Below, piece after piece: positions 1 through 8,432 of a stretch of 64,000 nucleotides of DNA (within the stretch, counting starts at the first letter, position 1; every line of letters begins with the position of its first letter). Made by a program: the position numbers and the translations under genes. This stretch comes from Jiella pacifica. GTDB taxonomy: Bacteria > Pseudomonadota > Alphaproteobacteria > Rhizobiales > Rhizobiaceae. The DNA lies in assembly GCF_010500815.1 (NCBI RefSeq), contig NZ_JAAAMG010000007.1:179511-243510 (forward strand), given 5' to 3'. The notes below the pieces were generated by a model that saw only the letters and a list, made by a program, of their open reading frames with translations, was not told the origin of the DNA and did not search any database.

Positions 1-78
1 CGCAGATTGCGCCACACCGTTACGGGCTGAGAGCTATCGACCACCATCGCCTCCTTGCAGGCTGCGTTTGTCGACGGT

Positions 79-94
79 TAATGTATAGACATAA
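79..94. promoter_or_regulatory. Candidate HutC operator upstream of hutF
   Basis: The 16-mer TAATGTATAGACATAA is a near-palindrome. It matches a second copy (1609-1624) at 13 of 16 positions, consensus TWATGTMTAGRCATAA. A promoter-like TTGTCG (68-73), 17 bases, ATAATG (91-96) overlaps it, so a bound repressor would cover the -10 box. A HutC-type repressor gene lies at 4756-5574. HutC assignment is inference from motif repetition and neighbourhood. Confidence 0.6.
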
Positions 95-140
95 TGCGAG
101 GCCGCGCAAGCGGCTGCAGCGACGTCGCGAGGGACGACCG

Positions 141-1508
141 ATGACCGAGACCACGATCTTTGCGGAAAATGCGCTGCTGCCGGAAGGCTTTGCGGCGAAC
201 TGTCGGATCACCATCGCCGGCACGCGGATCAGGTCGGTCGAGGTCGGCGCGGCACCCATGCCCGGCGACGAGCGGGTCGCGATCCTCATTCCCGGCATGG
301 CCAATCTCCACAGCCATGCCTTCCAGCGGGCGATGGCCGGCCTTGCCGAGATCCGCGGGCCGGGCCACGACACCTTCTGGACCTGGCGGGACATCATGTA
401 CCGGGTCGCGCTGGCGCTTTCGCCCGAGGAGATCGAAGCGGTCGCCGCGCAGCTCTATGCCGAGATGCTGGAAGGCGGCTTCACCCGCGTCGGCGAGTTC
501 CACTATCTCCACCACCATCCGGACGGCGCGCCCTATGACGACGTGGCGCGGCTCGCCGTAGCTGTTTCGTCGGCCGCGGCGGACAGCGGCATCGGAATGA
601 CGCTGATCCCGGTGCTCTACGCCCATTCCGACTTCGGCGGAGCGGAGCCGACGGCAGGCCAGCGCCGCTTCATCAACGACAGGGAGGGCTTTGCCCGGCT
701 GGTCGAGGCGAGCGAAACCGCCATCGCGGCCCTGCCGGAATCCCGCCTCGCCGTCGCCGCCCACAGTCTGAGGGCCGCAACGCCCGAGGAACTCGCCTTC
801 ACCGCCGCGCTGAGGCCCGACGCGCCTTTCCACATGCATATTTCCGAGCAGGTGAAGGAGGTGGAGGACTGCCTCGCCTGGAGCGGCCAGCGGCCGTTGG
901 AATGGCTGCTCGACCATGCCGCGGTCGATCCGCGCTGGTGCCTGATCCACGCAACTCACATGAGCGAGACCGAAACGCGCCGCCTCGCCGCCACCGGTGC
1001 GGTCGCCGGCCTCTGTCCCGTCACCGAAGCCAATCTCGGCGACGGCTTCTTCAACGCGCCCGAATTCGTCGCAGCCGGCGGCACGCTCGGCCTGGGCTCC
1101 GATTCCAACATCCTCGTCGGCGTCGCCGCCGAACTGCGCCAACTGGAATACGCCCAGCGCCTCAACCGCCGCGCCCGCAACGTTCTCGCACCCCATGGCG
1201 CCTCCAACGGCCGAACGATCTTCGCGGCGGCGCTTGCCGGCGGCGCCCGCGCGACGGGGATCGGCACCGCCGGGCTGATGCCGGGCGCCATCGCCGATCT
1301 CGTCTCGCTCGCCACCGATCATCCGGCGCTGGTCGGGCGCAGCGGCGACCGCATTCTCGACGCCTTCGTCTTCGGCGCCTCCTCATCCCCCATCGACAAG
1401 GTCTGGGCTTTGGGCCAGAAGCGCGTCGAGGGCGGGCGCCATGTCGACGGCGAAGCGATCTTCGCGCGGTTCAGGGCGGCAACGGCAACACTGGCGGAGC
1501 GAATCTGA
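141..1508 (+). CDS. hutF: Formimidoylglutamate deiminase HutF
   Basis: A 455-residue amidohydrolase-superfamily enzyme. It would deiminate N-formimidoyl-L-glutamate to N-formyl-L-glutamate and ammonia, a cytoplasmic step of the five-step histidine degradation route. The metal-binding NLHSHAFQRAMAG motif is at about residues 56-68 (His57, His59), a second HMHISEQ metal/substrate motif at about 230, and a SDSNILVG segment carrying the conserved Asp near 320. The ATG at 141 is chosen because the protein then starts directly at the beta-sandwich segment; the upstream ATG at 81 falls inside the operator. It is followed by a histidine/polar amino acid ABC importer and a HutC repressor. hutU, hutH, hutI and hutG are not in the window and may lie to the left. 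Confidence 0.9.
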   Translation: MTETTIFAENALLPEGFAANCRITIAGTRIRSVEVGAAPMPGDERVAILIPGMANLHSHAFQRAMAGLAEIRGPGHDTFWTWRDIMYRVALALSPEEIEAVAAQLYAEMLEGGFTRVGEFHYLHHHPDGAPYDDVARLAVAVSSAAADSGIGMTLIPVLYAHSDFGGAEPTAGQRRFINDREGFARLVEASETAIAALPESRLAVAAHSLRAATPEELAFTAALRPDAPFHMHISEQVKEVEDCLAWSGQRPLEWLLDHAAVDPRWCLIHATHMSETETRRLAATGAVAGLCPVTEANLGDGFFNAPEFVAAGGTLGLGSDSNILVGVAAELRQLEYAQRLNRRARNVLAPHGASNGRTIFAAALAGGARATGIGTAGLMPGAIADLVSLATDHPALVGRSGDRILDAFVFGASSSPIDKVWALGQKRVEGGRHVDGEAIFARFRAATATLAERI

Positions 1509-1608
1509 ACGGGGCAATCGCGGCCCACCCGAAGCCACCGTCGCTGAGCAAAAATCAGGCTCTTCCAAAACTGCACAACTATTGACATTATGAGGCGGAG
1601 CCGCTTCG

Positions 1609-1624
1609 TTATGTCTAGGCATAA
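1609..1624. promoter_or_regulatory. Candidate HutC operator upstream of the amino acid ABC importer
   Basis: TTATGTCTAGGCATAA is an almost perfect 16-bp inverted repeat sharing 13 of 16 positions with the site at 79-94. It lies 65 bases before the binding-protein start, downstream of a TTGACA at 1582-1587. Two copies before two adjacent transcription units ending in a HutC-type gene argue for a shared repressor site. Binding itself is inferred. Confidence 0.6.
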
Positions 1625-1689
1625 TGTCCCGCCGCCGATCCGCCGCGTCGATGCGGCGGTTCTTCCGACCGCCCGAACCGGAGTTCGAC

Positions 1690-2532
1690 ATGACCAAGCG
1701 CATCTTCCTGAAAGCGGCCTTCGGGCTGAGCCTAATCCTCGCGGCGCCGTTGGGCTTGCCGACCATCGCCCATGCGCAGGATGCGCTCGAGCGCGTCAAG
1801 TCCGCCGGCATCCTGTCGGTCGGCACGGAGACCGCCTTCGCGCCCTTCGACTTCATCGACGAGACCGGCGCCCATGTCGGCCTCAACGTCGACGTCTTCG
1901 AGGAAGTCGGCAAGGAGATGGGTGTCGAGATCAAGTGGGTGACGCTGCCCTGGGACGGCGTGCTGCCGGGTCTCGAAGCCGGCCAGTTCGACATGGTCGC
2001 CGGTCCCGCCACCATCACCAAGGCCCGCGTCGAGCGCTACCGCTTCCTGACGCCGGTCGCCGAGGCGACCGTCGCTCTCCTGAAAAAGGCCGGCGACGAC
2101 ACGATCCAGAAGCCCGAGGACATCGCAGGCAAGCTGGCCGGCGCCGGCAAGGCGACCGCCCAGCTCGCCCAGCTGCAGGCCTATGGCGAGACGCTGCCGG
2201 AGCCGATCGAGACCCGTGAATATGTCGGCTTCAACGAGGCCTATGCCGATCTGGCCGCCGGCCGGATCGTCGCCGTCGCCAATTCTCTGCCGAACATCGC
2301 CTTCGTCGCCGAGCAGCAGCCCTCGGTCTTCGAGGTCGTCCTGCCGCCCTTCGGTCAGAAGTCCTATTTCGGCTTCATCGGCTCGAAGCGCCCCGAGGAC
2401 CAGTCGCTGCTCGACGCGGTCAATGCGGCGCTCCTGAAGATCAAGGCGGACGGCCGCATGGGCGAGATGCAGAAGAAGTGGTTCGGCCAGAGCTTCGACA
2501 CCCCGGACGAAGCGCCGACCCCGAAGGTCTGA
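1690..2532 (+). CDS. Polar amino acid ABC transporter, periplasmic binding protein (probable histidine/urocanate-pathway uptake)
   Basis: A 280-residue family-3 solute-binding protein. The Sec signal peptide covers about residues 1-29 (hydrophobic stretch then AHA-QDA cleavage). The mature part opens with a typical SGILSVGTETAFAPFDF segment and contains the GLNVDVFEEVGKEMG and FDMVAGPATITKARVERYRF motifs of this family. The ATG at 1690 is chosen because it begins the signal peptide; the upstream in-frame start at 1624 gives a basic extension with no signal. It is the first gene of a unit with two permeases and an ATPase, adjacent to hutF and hutC. Histidine or a histidine-pathway compound is therefore the likely ligand, although the sequence alone does not fix the substrate. 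Confidence 0.85.
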   Translation: MTKRIFLKAAFGLSLILAAPLGLPTIAHAQDALERVKSAGILSVGTETAFAPFDFIDETGAHVGLNVDVFEEVGKEMGVEIKWVTLPWDGVLPGLEAGQFDMVAGPATITKARVERYRFLTPVAEATVALLKKAGDDTIQKPEDIAGKLAGAGKATAQLAQLQAYGETLPEPIETREYVGFNEAYADLAAGRIVAVANSLPNIAFVAEQQPSVFEVVLPPFGQKSYFGFIGSKRPEDQSLLDAVNAALLKIKADGRMGEMQKKWFGQSFDTPDEAPTPKV

Positions 2533-2648
2533 CGCTGTCAGCACCCCATCCAACTGACGACGGAGGCCGCGCCCGCCACCCGGCGCGGTCTCGTTCCGCT
2601 CGTGCGGATCCGCATCCGTCGTAACCGAAGAGGACCGGCCGTCACCAC

Positions 2649-3293
2649 ATGTCGACACGCCTCTTCGAACTGATGCTGTGGGCCGCGGGCAAGACCGTCC
2701 TCCTCAGCGCGATCTCCATCGCCATCGGGCTGGCGATCGGCCTTCTCGTCTGCGCGGCGAAGCTTTCGCCCCGCAAGCTCCTGTCGATCCCGGCGACGAT
2801 CTATGTCAGCCTGTTCCGCGGCGTGCCGCTGCTCGTCCAGCTGCTGTTGATCTACAATCTCCTGCCGGTCCTCGGCATCATGGTGCCGAGCGACGTCGCG
2901 GCCATCGCCGGCCTGTCGCTCTGCACGGCGGCCTATCAGGCGGAAAACCTGCGCGGCGGTTTCAACTCGGTGCCGCGCGGGCTGATCGAGGCCGCCGACA
3001 TGGTCGGCATGTCGCCCTGGCAGCAGCTGCGCCGCATCCGTGCGCCGATCGCCTTCCGCCTCACCTTGCCGGCGCTCGTCAACGAGATGATTCTGATCCT
3101 CAAGGCCTCCTCGCTGATCTCCGTCGTCGGCGTCATCGAGCTGACCCGCATGGCGCAGAACCTGTCGGCCTCGACCTTCCGGCCGCTGCTGTTCTATTCC
3201 GTGGCCGGGGCGATCTATCTCGTCATCTGCTGGCTGGTCGCCGGCGGCGGCTCGCTCGCCGAGCGGCTGATGCGGACGGGGAGCAGCCGATGA
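2649..3293 (+). CDS. Amino acid ABC transporter permease (HisMQ type), first subunit
   Basis: A 214-residue inner-membrane permease with several hydrophobic helices and the HisMQ-family segment FRGVPLLVQLLLIYNLLP at about residues 57-74. The EAA loop is EAADMVGMSPWQQLRRI at about 116-132, which contacts the ATPase. Length is normal for the family. It begins 116 bases after the binding protein and its stop overlaps the next permease start (ATGA at 3290-3293), so the two are translationally coupled. It probably forms a heterodimer with that next permease for histidine-type amino acid import. Confidence 0.85.
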   Translation: MSTRLFELMLWAAGKTVLLSAISIAIGLAIGLLVCAAKLSPRKLLSIPATIYVSLFRGVPLLVQLLLIYNLLPVLGIMVPSDVAAIAGLSLCTAAYQAENLRGGFNSVPRGLIEAADMVGMSPWQQLRRIRAPIAFRLTLPALVNEMILILKASSLISVVGVIELTRMAQNLSASTFRPLLFYSVAGAIYLVICWLVAGGGSLAERLMRTGSSR

Positions 3294-3955
3294 GCATCGA
3301 CTTCTCCATCGTTTGGCAGCAGCTCCCGCAGATCCTTTCGGCCTTCTGGAACACCATCTGGATCTGGATCGTCGCGACGATCCTCGCCGTTCTTCTCGGC
3401 TTCGTCGTAGCGGCGCTGCGCCGCTACGGGCCGCTCTGGCTGAACCTTCTCCTGCGCCTCTATGTCGAGGTAATCCGCGGCACGCCCTTCCTCATCCAGC
3501 TGTTTCTCCTGTATTTCGGCGGCCCCTTCATCGGCCTCTCGCTCGAGCCGATCCCCGCCGGCCTGATCGGCATGACGATCTATGGCTCGGCCTATTTCAG
3601 CGAGATTTTCCGCGCCGGCTTCGCGGCGATCCCGCCCGGCCATGTGGAGGCGGCCGAATGCGTCGGCCTGTCGCGCGGCCAGATCGTCCGGCGCATTCTC
3701 GTGCCGGAAATGGCCATGCTCGTCCTGCCGCAGCTGGTGAACATGGCGATCATCCTGATGAAGGAGACGGCGATCCTGTCGATCATCACGGTCCCCGAGC
3801 TGACCCTCGTCGTCGGCGCCATCGGCTCCCAGCAATATGCCTTCGTCGAGGCGATGACGATGCTGGCGCTGTTCTACTGGGCGCTGGTGGAGATCTCCGG
3901 CTGGCTCGGCCGCCTCGCCGAAAAGAAGCTTTCCAAATTCAGGTTCGCCGTTTGA
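3290..3955 (+). CDS. Amino acid ABC transporter permease (HisMQ type), second subunit
   Basis: A 221-residue membrane permease paired with the preceding gene. It carries VIRGTPFLIQLFLLYFGGP at about residues 60-78 and an EAA loop EAAECVGLSRGQIVRRI at about 119-135. The start is the ATG of an ATGA overlap with the first permease, and its own TGA stop overlaps the ATPase start (TGATG at 3953-3957). A longer in-frame reading from 2678 is a shadow of the first permease and is rejected. Confidence 0.85.
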   Translation: MSIDFSIVWQQLPQILSAFWNTIWIWIVATILAVLLGFVVAALRRYGPLWLNLLLRLYVEVIRGTPFLIQLFLLYFGGPFIGLSLEPIPAGLIGMTIYGSAYFSEIFRAGFAAIPPGHVEAAECVGLSRGQIVRRILVPEMAMLVLPQLVNMAIILMKETAILSIITVPELTLVVGAIGSQQYAFVEAMTMLALFYWALVEISGWLGRLAEKKLSKFRFAV

Positions 3956-4749
3956 TGACCCGCCCCGCCGTCCGCATCCGCGACGTCCACAAGTCCTTCG
4001 GCAGCACCGAGGTGTTGAAGGGCATCGATCTTTCGGTGCCGAAGGGCTCGACCACCTGCCTGCTCGGCCCCTCCGGCTCCGGCAAGTCGACGCTCCTGCG
4101 CTGCATCGCCTTTCTGGAGGAGACCACGTCCGGGCTGATCGAGATCGACGGCGATCCGCTCGGCTTCGCCGACCCTGGCGGCGGCCGCTCGAGGACGCGG
4201 CTTTCCGCGGGCGATATCCGCCGGGTGCGGGCCAAGATCGGCATGGTGTTCCAACAATTCAATCTCTGGCCGCACATGACGGCACTCGGCAACGTCACCG
4301 AGGCGCTCGTCACCGTTCAGGGCATGAAGCGTCAGGCGGCGAACGAGATCGGCAACCAGCAGCTGGCGCGCGTCGGCCTGTCCGATCGCGGCCACCACTA
4401 CCCGTCCGAACTTTCCGGCGGCCAGCAGCAGCGCGTCGCCATCGCCCGGGCGCTGGCGCTTTCGCCGGACATCCTGCTCTTCGACGAGCCGACCGCCTCG
4501 CTCGATCCGGAACTGACCGGCGAGGTGCTGAACGTCATGCGGGAACTGGCGGAGACGGGCATGACCCTCGTCATCGTCACCCACGAGATCGGCTTTGCCG
4601 CCAGCGTCGGCCAGAAGATCGCCTTTCTCGACCACGGCAAGCTCTTGCTCGACGGGCCGCCGGCTGAGATCTTCGGTACGCCCCGCCACCCGCGGCTCGA
4701 GCAGTTCCTCGAAACCTATCTCGACCGCGGCGCGGCGACGCTCGTCTGA
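3955..4749 (+). CDS. Amino acid ABC transporter ATP-binding protein (HisP/GlnQ type)
   Basis: A 264-residue ATPase that powers the importer at the inner face of the membrane. It shows Walker A GPSGSGKST at about residues 38-46, a Q-loop in MVFQQFNLWPHMT, signature LSGGQQQRVAIARAL, Walker B ILLFDEPTASLD and the switch His in IVTHEIGF. Length and motif order are normal for amino-acid-type ATPases. The start overlaps the second permease stop. The hutC-like regulator starts 6 bases after its stop, so it may be in the same transcript and form an autoregulatory loop. Confidence 0.87.
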   Translation: MTRPAVRIRDVHKSFGSTEVLKGIDLSVPKGSTTCLLGPSGSGKSTLLRCIAFLEETTSGLIEIDGDPLGFADPGGGRSRTRLSAGDIRRVRAKIGMVFQQFNLWPHMTALGNVTEALVTVQGMKRQAANEIGNQQLARVGLSDRGHHYPSELSGGQQQRVAIARALALSPDILLFDEPTASLDPELTGEVLNVMRELAETGMTLVIVTHEIGFAASVGQKIAFLDHGKLLLDGPPAEIFGTPRHPRLEQFLETYLDRGAATLV

Positions 4750-4755
4750 CGAACC

Positions 4756-5574
4756 ATGCAGCATGTCGCGAACCCGGCGGATGAAGCGGAGGGCCCGAAG
4801 GACGGCGGCAACGGCCATCGTAGCGGGCCGCAGGCCGGCAGGAGCGGCGAAGGTGGCGCTGGCGCCGCTGGCAGAAAGAGCCTGCACCAGCAGATCCTCG
4901 ACGATCTGAGGTCGCGCATCCTGTCCGGCGAATGGCCGCCAGGCACCCAGCTTCCCTTCGAACAGGACATCGCGAAGAGCTACGGCTGCTCGCGGATGAC
5001 CGTGAACAAGGCGATGACGCAGCTCTCCGGCGCCGGGCTGATCGAGCGGCGGCGCAAGGCCGGCACCTTCGTTCGTCGCCCGCAGTCCCATTCCGTGATC
5101 GTCGAGATCGTCGACATCGGCCGCGAGGTCGCGGCGCTCGGCCTGCCCTATCACTTCGAGATCATCAGCCGGGAAATCCGCGAGGCGACCCCGACCGAGA
5201 CCGAACGGCTCGGCGAAGAGGCTCGGGTCCTATCCATCCAGTGCCGGCATTTTGCCGCCCGCCAGCCCTTCTGCTTCGAGGATCGGCTGATCAGCCTCGA
5301 CGCCGTACCGGAAGCCGAAGCCGCCGATTTCGAGGCGACGTCGCCGGGCGCCTGGCTGGTCTCGCGCATTCCATGGTCCGACGTCGAATACCGCATCAAG
5401 GCCGTCGCCGCCGACCGGGAAACCGCCGGGCGCCTGCTGATCGCCGAGGCCGCCCCCTGCCTTGCCATCTGGCGCCGCACGACCAGCGAGGGCCGGCCGA
5501 TCACCTTCGTTCGCCTGACCTATCCCGGCAGCGACCACGAGGTCTCGGCGTCGTTCTCGTCGAAGGCCGGCTGA
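4756..5574 (+). CDS. hutC: Histidine utilisation repressor HutC (GntR/UTRA family)
   Basis: A 272-residue GntR-family regulator. A winged helix spans about residues 39-107, with the typical LHQQILDDLRSRILSGEWPPG start and SCSRMTVNKAMTQL-type recognition region. A UTRA effector domain follows, with the EDRLISLDAVPEAEAADF and VEYRIKAVAA segments seen in HutC proteins. Known HutC proteins repress hut genes and release DNA on binding urocanate. The first 38 residues form a Gly/Ala/Arg-rich extension not needed for the fold, so a later start is possible. Two matching near-palindromes (79-94 and 1609-1624) are the likely targets. The name rests on family features plus neighbouring hutF. Confidence 0.8.
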   Translation: MQHVANPADEAEGPKDGGNGHRSGPQAGRSGEGGAGAAGRKSLHQQILDDLRSRILSGEWPPGTQLPFEQDIAKSYGCSRMTVNKAMTQLSGAGLIERRRKAGTFVRRPQSHSVIVEIVDIGREVAALGLPYHFEIISREIREATPTETERLGEEARVLSIQCRHFAARQPFCFEDRLISLDAVPEAEAADFEATSPGAWLVSRIPWSDVEYRIKAVAADRETAGRLLIAEAAPCLAIWRRTTSEGRPITFVRLTYPGSDHEVSASFSSKAG

Positions 5575-5575
5575 G

Positions 5576-5604
5576 CGGCGGTTCGGCACCGCCGAATTTG
5601 CTTT
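5576..5604 (+). terminator. Hairpin terminator between hutC and the Sel1 gene
   Basis: CGGCGGT (5576-5582) pairs perfectly with ACCGCCG (5588-5594) around a five-base loop, followed by a T-containing tail AATTTGCTTT. It sits immediately after the hutC stop and before the end of the convergent Sel1 gene at 5608. It could end the hut transcript; the T-tract is interrupted, so strength is uncertain. Confidence 0.5.
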
Positions 5605-5607
5605 CGA

Positions 5608-8319
5608 TCACTCGGCGGCAGTCTCGCGAATCGTAGCAGGGTCGGCGGCCGGCTGGCTTCGCTGCCCCGCCGCTTCGCCTTCACCGGCAAGGCCGAGTGC
5701 CTGCAACGCTGCCGTTGCATCGTCGCTGCCGCCAGCGGCGGCACGCCGATACCATTCGATCGCCTGCGTCTCGTCCTTCGGCAGGCCGCGCCCTTCCATC
5801 AGCGCCTTGCCGAGCCGAAACTGGGCCGGCGCGTCGTCTCGTTCGGCTGCCAACCGGTCGAGCGCCACGGCCGCCACCTCATCGGCGGGAACGCCGCGGC
5901 CGGTGCGGTAGCGCTCGGCGAGGATGCCGAGGGCATCCCCACGACCTGAAGCCGCCGCCGCGCGATACCAGTGGAGAGCCGCCGCGGGATTCCTGATCCC
6001 GCCACGGCCGTCGTCATGCAGTTCGGCCAGCTTGAGCTGGGCCTCGCCGAGGCCCTTTTCCGCCGCCTTTTCGAGCCATTGCCTCGCCTCGGCCGCATTC
6101 GCCTCGACGCCGCGGCCGCTGAGATAGGCGAGCCCCAACCCGTATTCGCCGAAGCGGTCGCCCTGGGCCGCGGCCGCGCGCAGCCATTTCACCCCCTCCT
6201 TGGAGTTTCGCTTGGTGCCTCGCCCGTTGACATAAAGGATGGAAAGATTGGTCTGCGCGTTCGCCGAGCCATTCTCGGCCGCCTTCAGGAACCACTCGAA
6301 GGCCTGCCCATCGTCCTGTTCAAGCCCGCTGCCTTCGAGATAAGCAAGAGCGATTTCCGTCTGGGCGTCGGCTTCGCCGGCCTCCGCGGCCTTGCGATAC
6401 CAGCGCAGGGCCTCCGCCCGATCCTTGGCGACGCCGCGGCCGGTGTCGTACATCAAGGCGAGATTGTACTGGCCGATGACCTCGCCGGCCTCGGCTCCCA
6501 GGCGATAGAGCGCCACCGCCCGCGCCTCGTCCTTTTCGACGCCGCGCCCGGTCGAATAGAGATAGCCGAGATTGACCGCGCTGCCGCTGTCGCCCTGGGC
6601 GACCGCCTTTTCGTACCAGGCGGCGGCCTCGGCATAGTCCTGCCCGACCCCGACGCCGTCCTCGTACATCTTGCCGAGATTGAGCTGGGCCGTCGCGTAA
6701 CCCGATTCTGCCGCCCGCTGCAGCCATCTGACGCCCTCCTCGGGGTCGGCCGCAGCGCCGGTGCCGTTGATCAGGCGGAAGCCGTAGCTGTTTTGGGCTT
6801 CGGGATCGCCGGCCTCGGCCGCCTTGGCGAACCACTGCAGAGCTTCCGCCTCGTCCTTGGCCGTGCCGTTGCCATTGGCCAGTTGCCGGGCGAGATTGAC
6901 CTGAGCGTCGCGGTCTCCGGCCTCGGCTGCCTGGCGAAACAGGCGGACGGCGGCTTCGGCATCGGCGGCAACGCCGCCCCGCCCGTCCATCGTGAAGACC
7001 CCGACCATGTTGGTGGCGAAGACATTGCCGGCCTCGGATGCCCGGCGGTAGAAATCCAGCGCGGTCTCGTCGCTCTTTGCGAGGCCGCCACGGCCGTTTT
7101 CGTGGAAACTGCCGAGCCACATCAACCCATTGGCATTGCCTGCATCGGCTGCCTTGCCGAACCACTCCAGGGCTTCGGCCTCGCCCTCGGTGCCTCCGCC
7201 ATTGTTCGCCAATTCCCAACCGAGATTGACCTGGCCATCGGCATCACCGCCTTCGGCCGCCTTGCGATAGAGGGCGACGGCCTTCTCGGAGTCCAGCGTC
7301 AGCCCGCCACGGCCGTCGGCGGTGAACAGCCCCAGCATGTTGGTCGCAAACAGATTGCCGCCCTCGGCTGCGCGGCGATAGAAGTCGAGCGCCATCTCGT
7401 CGCTGCGTTCGAGACCGCCGCGGCCATTCTCGTGAAAACTGCCGATCCACATCAAGGCATCGGCGTTGCCGGCATCCGCCGCCTTGCGGAACCATGCGAG
7501 CGCCGCCGCATCGTCGGCCGGAAAGCCGATGCCGGCCTGCTGCATGTAGCCGACCTCCAGTTGCCCGGCGGCAAGGCCGGCCTCGGCAGCGCGCAGCAGC
7601 AGCCGGGCGGCCTCGTCGGCGTCCGGCGAAAGCCCCCCACGGCCATCCCGTTGCATCAGTCCCAGGGCATGGAGGGCCCAGGGCGTTCCCGCCGCAGCGC
7701 TCTGTTGAAACAGCGCGCGCGCCTTCGTCTCATCTTCTTCGACGCCCAGCCCGTCATCATACATCTGCCCGAGGTCGTATTGGGCAGCCGCGTGGCCGGC
7801 CCTGGCGGCCTGGTCATATGTGCGAACGGCTTCGTCGTATCGCTCGGCCGAGCGATAGGCTCGGGCGAGCTGAAAGGCGTAGCGCGGCTCGCCCGGATGG
7901 GCGGAGACGGCCGTCGTGCAGGCCGGGATGGCGCGTTCGAAGTCGACGGCGTCGGGACTGCGTTCGCCCGCAAGGCCCTGCGGCCGGGTCACGTCGTCTG
8001 GATCGGAGGCGAGCGCGTCGCAGGTCTCGACCGCCTGTCGATTCGCCTGCGTTTCGCTGGAAGATGCGGCCGGCGGCTCGCCGGGACGGCTGTCGGCAGC
8101 GCCGGGCGACGATGCCTGTGGCGAAGGACCGCCGGGTGCGGCGAGCGGCGCCGTGCGGCGATCCAGCGTCGCCGCCGCAACGCCCGTCGGCGGCAGGCAG
8201 GCCGCGACGATCGTCAGGACCGAGATCGTGGTGACGAGGAACAGGCCGGCGGGAGCGAAGATGGAGGGGGCCAGCTGGGGCCGGCCGCTCTCATCCGGGC
8301 GTACGGGACGATGGTTCAT
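5608..8319 (-). CDS. Large Sel1-repeat (tetratricopeptide-like) protein, membrane-anchored or lipoprotein
   Basis: A 903-residue protein made almost wholly of Sel1-like repeats: I count about 19 units of roughly 36 residues with the A-x-x-x-LG-x-x-Y-x-x-G-x-G pattern. Such solenoids act as protein-protein scaffolds. The N-terminus has one hydrophobic segment (about residues 19-40) ending in VAAC, which could be a lipobox or a membrane anchor. A Ser/Ala/Pro-rich linker follows. The start at 8319 has a GGGAGG site seven bases upstream; the longer reading to 8457 lacks one. Six of the repeats form two nearly identical three-repeat blocks, so recent internal duplication is likely. A promoter lies at 8351-8378. 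The biological partner is unknown; families of this kind occur in exopolysaccharide regulation and envelope stress. Confidence 0.8.
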   Translation of the reverse strand: MNHRPVRPDESGRPQLAPSIFAPAGLFLVTTISVLTIVAACLPPTGVAAATLDRRTAPLAAPGGPSPQASSPGAADSRPGEPPAASSSETQANRQAVETCDALASDPDDVTRPQGLAGERSPDAVDFERAIPACTTAVSAHPGEPRYAFQLARAYRSAERYDEAVRTYDQAARAGHAAAQYDLGQMYDDGLGVEEDETKARALFQQSAAAGTPWALHALGLMQRDGRGGLSPDADEAARLLLRAAEAGLAAGQLEVGYMQQAGIGFPADDAAALAWFRKAADAGNADALMWIGSFHENGRGGLERSDEMALDFYRRAAEGGNLFATNMLGLFTADGRGGLTLDSEKAVALYRKAAEGGDADGQVNLGWELANNGGGTEGEAEALEWFGKAADAGNANGLMWLGSFHENGRGGLAKSDETALDFYRRASEAGNVFATNMVGVFTMDGRGGVAADAEAAVRLFRQAAEAGDRDAQVNLARQLANGNGTAKDEAEALQWFAKAAEAGDPEAQNSYGFRLINGTGAAADPEEGVRWLQRAAESGYATAQLNLGKMYEDGVGVGQDYAEAAAWYEKAVAQGDSGSAVNLGYLYSTGRGVEKDEARAVALYRLGAEAGEVIGQYNLALMYDTGRGVAKDRAEALRWYRKAAEAGEADAQTEIALAYLEGSGLEQDDGQAFEWFLKAAENGSANAQTNLSILYVNGRGTKRNSKEGVKWLRAAAAQGDRFGEYGLGLAYLSGRGVEANAAEARQWLEKAAEKGLGEAQLKLAELHDDGRGGIRNPAAALHWYRAAAASGRGDALGILAERYRTGRGVPADEVAAVALDRLAAERDDAPAQFRLGKALMEGRGLPKDETQAIEWYRRAAAGGSDDATAALQALGLAGEGEAAGQRSQPAADPATIRETAAE

Positions 8320-8350
8320 CGGGCGACCTCCCATTCCCTGACGGAAGATC

Positions 8351-8378
8351 GTTATACCCGACGGAGCCGCTTGTTCAA
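8351..8378 (-). promoter_or_regulatory. Sigma-70-like promoter of the Sel1 gene
   Basis: Read on the minus strand, TTGAAC (8378-8373) and TATAAC (8356-8351) are separated by 16 bases, close to the housekeeping consensus. The expected start of transcription near 8344 gives a leader of about 25 bases ending in the GGGAGG ribosome site. This supports the gene having its own promoter rather than depending on the dehydratase operon. Confidence 0.55.
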
Positions 8379-8432
8379 ACGACGTCCCGGTATCGTGATG
8401 GCGAAACGCCGCGCCGAGCTCGCGCGGCCTGC

